Origin: Actinomycetota bacterium
Lineage (GTDB): Bacteria; Actinomycetota; Acidimicrobiia; IMCC26256; PALSA-610
DNA length: 64,000 nt
NCBI GenBank assembly: GCA_005779395.1
Contig: SXJP01000033.1
Location: forward strand, 62,001 to 126,000
Direction of reading: 5' to 3'
The notes beneath the pieces were generated by a model, which worked only from the letters and a program-made list of their open reading frames with translations, did no database searches and was not told the DNA's origin. The position numbers and the translations under genes are program-made. Of the stretch, positions 61,267 to 64,000 are shown piece by piece. Each line of letters opens with the position of its first letter. Position 1 is the stretch's first letter.

Positions 61267-61317
61267 CCCCCTGCAAAAATCGCCCATGACACAAGGCGAC
61301 ATTGAACCTGCAGGGGG
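61267..61317 (+). promoter_or_regulatory. Stem-loop covering the ribosome-binding site of the 61.3 kb gene
   Basis: CCCCCTGCA (61267-61275) and TGCAGGGGG (61309-61317) form a perfect 9-bp stem. Inside, TCGCC (61280-61284) pairs with GGCGA (61295-61299). The 3' arm contains the AGGGGG ribosome-binding site (61312-61317), which is 4 bases before the ATG at 61322. The fold would hide the site, a switch-like arrangement. Confidence 0.5.
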
Positions 61318-61321
61318 CACA

Positions 61322-62665
61322 ATGAAAGAGCTAATTCGCACGCCATATGGAGCACTGAGCGAAGCATCAGAGACCGAGTGGGTAGTAACTGTCGGCGATG
61401 CCGAAGCACGTCTCGGCGACTTGGTTGAGACCACGCGGTTCGAAGACCTAGAAGAGGCGGTGCGTCTCCTAAATGAGATTTCAAATGAAGGCGTTCCCGA
61501 AGATGGCAATGCATCGCCCGACGGGTATGCAATCGAGTTCCTGGTTGACCCCAAGCTTGTCTTGACATTCGGCGGCGATGAGTGTGACGAACAGCACGAC
61601 GACTGGGACACTCTCTTTAGTGGCTCAACACAACCGTGGGTTTTCGTGGAGGACGACTGGGTCCCTTGGGGGCTACAGCCCGAAAAGTATGGCGCACCCA
61701 ACTGCCGTTATGCCGATGATTCATTCGAAGGCGGTTTCGGAGTTACCGCTCAGCTTTACGAATCGAGGGGCTACTACGGGATGTTCGTGTCCTCCCCGGA
61801 AGAGGGAGTCGTTAGCGGGACCGGATATTCGATACTTGGCCAAATACCCAGCGCTAGGGCCATCGAGATCGCTAAGAGCGTCGTGCAAGAATCGGCCGAC
61901 GTCGAAGACGAGATATATGAGGGCAATGACGCGATTGGCATGACCAACCTCGCCGAAGCCGATCAGTTCGAGGTGCCAGCCGATGCCATTGCATGGGAAC
62001 ACTGGAGCCTCTACTGGGAGTACATAAATAGGGAAGAAGTTGGAGAAGCGACTATCTACCTATCGCCCACAGCAGAAGGCATCGAGTGGCTCGTCACAGG
62101 CGCAAACGACTCGTGGGTAGTCGGCAAGTACAAGACGCTTAAGAAAGCTGTCGCGGCACAGAAGTACTACGGCGAACTCATCGCAGAATGCGACCCGCTC
62201 TTCGACGAAGACAACCCGTACGAAAATCGAGACAATGACTTCGTTGGTCTCGCGAATCTGGCGGTCTCCGATCAGTTCGACATACCGGAGGACTCGATTA
62301 CATGGGAGACCTGGCGCGCGTCGCTCGTATGTAAGCAGCGAGGTGAACCGACTATCGAGGTATTGACAGGCGACGTCGTTATCCACTATTGGGACTCCCC
62401 CGACGGCCCTCTATGGTTGATAACCGACGACGAAGAAACGCGCGTCGTCGGTTGTCACGACTCGCTTGATGCGACCGTCGCGGCGCGCAAGATCAGCCCA
62501 ATCCACAACATCGATGTCGACCCGATTTCGTTCGACGCGCGATCCGATTGCAAGTCGCGCGCTGTCAACTATGTCGCGAAGAAACCAAAACCGCGAGCCA
62601 AGCCGAATAGCAGCGCTGATATCGGCACCTACATGTGCTGCCCAGCGCACGGGCCTCGGCGATGA
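61322..62665 (+). CDS. Acidic repeat protein, unrecognised family
   Basis: The 447-residue, strongly acidic, soluble protein starts MKELIRTPYGALSEASETEW behind AGGGGG. Residues about 1-200 form module A (TPYG-LSEASETEW, DDWVPWGLQPEK, GVVSGTGYSILGQIPSARAIEIA). Residues 203-293 and 306-392 are two copies of module B, each with NLAxxDQFxxPxDxIxWExW and a later WL(V/I)T. A basic tail follows with CKSRAVNYVAKKPKPRAKP. No catalytic motif, signal or membrane helix is seen. The next gene repeats module A. A role as an immunity or inhibitor-like protein is only a guess from acidity and the position after vapBC. Confidence 0.7.
   Translation: MKELIRTPYGALSEASETEWVVTVGDAEARLGDLVETTRFEDLEEAVRLLNEISNEGVPEDGNASPDGYAIEFLVDPKLVLTFGGDECDEQHDDWDTLFSGSTQPWVFVEDDWVPWGLQPEKYGAPNCRYADDSFEGGFGVTAQLYESRGYYGMFVSSPEEGVVSGTGYSILGQIPSARAIEIAKSVVQESADVEDEIYEGNDAIGMTNLAEADQFEVPADAIAWEHWSLYWEYINREEVGEATIYLSPTAEGIEWLVTGANDSWVVGKYKTLKKAVAAQKYYGELIAECDPLFDEDNPYENRDNDFVGLANLAVSDQFDIPEDSITWETWRASLVCKQRGEPTIEVLTGDVVIHYWDSPDGPLWLITDDEETRVVGCHDSLDATVAARKISPIHNIDVDPISFDARSDCKSRAVNYVAKKPKPRAKPNSSADIGTYMCCPAHGPRR
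61928..62497 (+). repeat. Internal tandem repeat (two module B copies)
   Basis: Within the acidic protein, 61928-62209 and 62237-62497 encode two diverged copies of about 87-93 residues. Shared blocks are NLA-x2-DQF, P-x-D-x-I-x-W-E-x-W and EGIEWLVT / PDGPLWLITDD. The rest has diverged widely. Confidence 0.6.
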
Positions 62666-63208
62666 CAGCTGTAATAAAGACTCCCTACGGCATGCTGACC
62701 GCAGCGAGCGAGACCGAATGGATCGTGACTGCTGGCGAAGTCGAGCGATCCTTTGATGAAGTCGGCACTGCAGTGTTGCATCTGTCGGAACTGTCGAACG
62801 ACGAAGCCGAAAAGGCTTTGGTCGAGGAATACGAAATTGAATATCTCACGCCACTCGATGCGATCTTGCGGGGGCGTAACACATCGTCTCAGCTATGGAT
62901 TATTCAACGGCTCCCGCGACAATTGGCTGTTCTGGAATGACCAATTCTGGATCCCAGCACAACTCAAACCAGACCCTGACGAGCCGAGCGACAATTACCT
63001 TGCGGGCTGGGAGGAAGACGATTCGGCGGTAGTTGTGAGACTCTATGAATACGATGACTTTTGGGTCAAGTACGTCGAAGCGCCCGAAGCAGGCATGGTC
63101 AGCTCTACCGGTTTTTCGGTGATCGGGAGTGTTTCTTATTCTGAAGCGATTGAGATCGCCGAGTCTGACGCGGCCGAAGCTGACCCCTACTACGAAGACG
63201 AAGAGTGA
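62662..63208 (+). pseudogene. Frameshifted module-A paralogue of the acidic protein
   Basis: The ATG at 62662 overlaps the previous stop (ATGA) and gives MTAVIKTPYGMLTAASETEWIVTAGE, matching module A of the upstream protein. The homology leaves this frame after the GGGGG run at 62870-62874 and continues one frame over (YGLFNGSRDNWLFWNDQFW, GMVSSTGFSVIGSVSYSEAIEIA) to the stop at 63206-63208. Removing one G would give an uninterrupted 181-residue protein without module B. It is a real frameshift mutation, phase variation, or a homopolymer sequencing error. I see no programmed frameshift signal beyond the run. Confidence 0.7.
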
Positions 63209-63289
63209 GAGTTTGCCTGCGGTTTCCGAGCGAAGATTGAGTGGCGACCGGACCTAATCCGAGGCTCCCCCCACGACCACGAGGTTCCC

Positions 63290-63481
63290 ATGCGTTTTCG
63301 TTCTGTTGCTCTACTCGCGTCTCTTGCTCTACTTGTTGCTGCCTGCGGTAGCGACGATAATGCCGACGAGACCACCACGACCGTTCCCGCGACGACGTAT
63401 GTCGACGAACACACGATGGATCACTCCGAAAACGGCGATCACGAGATGGACCACGAGGACAGCGGCGCCCACAGCGAGTAG
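63290..63481 (+). CDS. Short lipoprotein, truncated duplicate of the next gene
   Basis: The 63-residue protein starts MRFRSVALLASLALLVAACG, a lipoprotein signal with lipobox VAAC. Then comes a Thr-rich linker (DETTTTVPATT) and a His/Asp/Glu stretch (DEHTMDHSENGDHEMDHED), ending GAHSE before TAG. It matches the first 56 residues of the gene starting at 63541, including ribosome-binding site spacing. It may make a free metal-binding surface peptide or be a leftover of tandem duplication. Confidence 0.65.
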   Translation: MRFRSVALLASLALLVAACGSDDNADETTTTVPATTYVDEHTMDHSENGDHEMDHEDSGAHSE

Positions 63482-63706
63482 GAGACGTCGAAACAGTAGA
63501 ATTAGACTTCCTGTCTTCCTTCTCCCACATCGAGGTTTCCATGCGCATTCGCTCTATTGCACTACTCGCGTCTCTTGCTCTACTTGTCGCTGCCTGCGGT
63601 AGCGATGACAAGGGCGATGAGACCACCACTACCGTTCCAGCTACAACTACCGTCGACGAGCACGCCATGGATCACTCCGAAAACGGCGATCACGAGATGG
63701 ACCACG
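63290..63706 (+). repeat. Tandem duplication of lipoprotein 5' ends (251-bp offset)
   Basis: 63290-63455 and 63541-63706 align without gaps at an offset of 251 bases, about 87% identical by hand count (22 differences in 166). The last ~40 bases are identical, from the MDHSENGDHEMDH codons. The unequal sequence outside shows where the first copy was cut short. Confidence 0.75.
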
Positions 63707-64000
63707 GCGAGGCAAGTGGCGTCGCCAAACCACTTCCGCTTCTCGCCGATGGCACTCTCGACCCGGCCGGCGTCGACCTATCTGGAGTCGAAGGCGTAAC
63801 GCCAGAGCAGCAGGCGTACGCCGAAGCGCTCCTAGTCAACTCGATCAACACGCTTCCGAAGTGGGCCGACTACGACGTCGCTATCAAAGATGGTTTTAAG
63901 AGCATCGGCGATGGTGCATTCACTGGCGAAGAGCACGTCATCATGTACCAATGGGTGAACGACGACGTGTTGCTCGACCCGAACTTCCCGGAGTCGCTCG
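63541..64000 (+). CDS. Lipoprotein with His/Asp-rich linker, C-terminus outside window
   Basis: The frame runs from ATG 63541 to the window end (153 complete codons). It has signal MRIRSIALLASLALLVAACG with lipobox VAAC, a TTTTVPATTT linker and DEHAMDHSENGDHEMDHGE, then a folded domain starting PLPLLADGTLDPAGVDL and continuing through TPEQQAYAEALLVNSINTLPKW, FKSIGDGAFTGEEHVIMYQW and DDVLLDPNFPESL. The folded domain recalls uncharacterised actinobacterial lipoproteins. The His cluster suggests metal binding. ATCGAGG sits before the ATG. Confidence 0.7.
   Translation, partial: MRIRSIALLASLALLVAACGSDDKGDETTTTVPATTTVDEHAMDHSENGDHEMDHGEASGVAKPLPLLADGTLDPAGVDLSGVEGVTPEQQAYAEALLVNSINTLPKWADYDVAIKDGFKSIGDGAFTGEEHVIMYQWVNDDVLLDPNFPESL

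Noticed and set aside
62662..63208. Programmed ribosomal frameshift
   Set aside because: Only a G5 run is seen, without a heptameric slippery site or an evident downstream pseudoknot; mutation or sequencing error is simpler.
1..64000. tRNA, rRNA, IS elements and CRISPR arrays
   Set aside because: No cloverleaf with a GTTCGA arm in intergenic gaps, no transposase or terminal inverted repeats, and no regularly spaced direct repeats were found by eye.

Overview
The window is about 64 kb of densely packed bacterial chromosome, roughly 56-58% GC by eye. It most resembles an actinobacterium, probably of the class Acidimicrobiia. The support is indirect: F420-type luciferase-like oxidoreductases, many acyl-CoA and SDR enzymes, a secreted subtilase with C-terminal FGDA-type repeats, RecBCD rather than AddAB, GTG/TTG starts, and many genes with a TAnnnT -10 hexamer only 5-10 nt before the start codon (leaderless mRNAs). 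I saw no rRNA, tRNA, CRISPR array, insertion sequence or phage gene. No gene-free stretch reaches 300 bases.

Layout. 0-4 kb: end of a large AAA/TPR-type regulator, a structured leader with a 35-residue signal-peptide-only ORF, and a gyrB-type topoisomerase gene. 4-13.4 kb: MaoC hydratase and SDR, polyamine genes speD-speE, a secreted glycerophosphodiesterase, an SDR/SnoaL/mutM overlap cluster, a PPOX flavoprotein, an enoyl-CoA hydratase, and the known GNAT (COG3375)-enolase superfamily pair. 13.4-16.4 kb: two divergent paralogues of an uncharacterised family flanking a formaldehyde-activating-enzyme (Fae) homologue that lacks the expected histidine. 16.4-30 kb: a D-aminoacylase-like amidohydrolase, ROK kinase, a split MFE-2-type hydratase/dehydrogenase pair, threonine dehydratase, a VOC protein, a GNAT, an SDR, a fused double CaiB CoA-transferase, a dual-specificity phosphatase, a GC-rich trpB2 and a YtcJ-like amidohydrolase.

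30-43 kb: the subtilase with a six-repeat C-terminus, an HDOD protein, a YhhN lysoplasmalogenase, acyl-CoA dehydrogenases, F420-type oxidoreductase, Nudix, EamA, UbiA, a HAD phosphatase and a secreted lipoprotein. 43-57 kb: a one-strand DNA-end-processing island made of a Cas4/RecB-type nuclease, SbcD, SbcC, RecC, RecB and RecD. 57-60.6 kb: a VOC protein, a small conserved protein, another F420-type oxidoreductase, a VOC gene remnant and a second D-aminoacylase-like enzyme. 60.6-64 kb (accessory): vapBC with a repeat-containing operator, an acidic unrecognised protein whose ribosome-binding site can be closed by a hairpin, a frameshifted tandem paralogue, and a tandem duplication of a His/Asp-rich lipoprotein whose second copy leaves the window.

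How the genes fit together. Much of the window serves CoA-thioester (fatty-acid, steroid or branched-chain) catabolism. The 43-57 kb block is a coherent recombination and repair module. The best candidates for undescribed biology are the Fae-like cluster (13.4-16.4 kb), the vapBC-adjacent acidic family (61.2-63.2 kb) and the structured leader at 1.86-2.1 kb. None is proven to be a new system from sequence alone.
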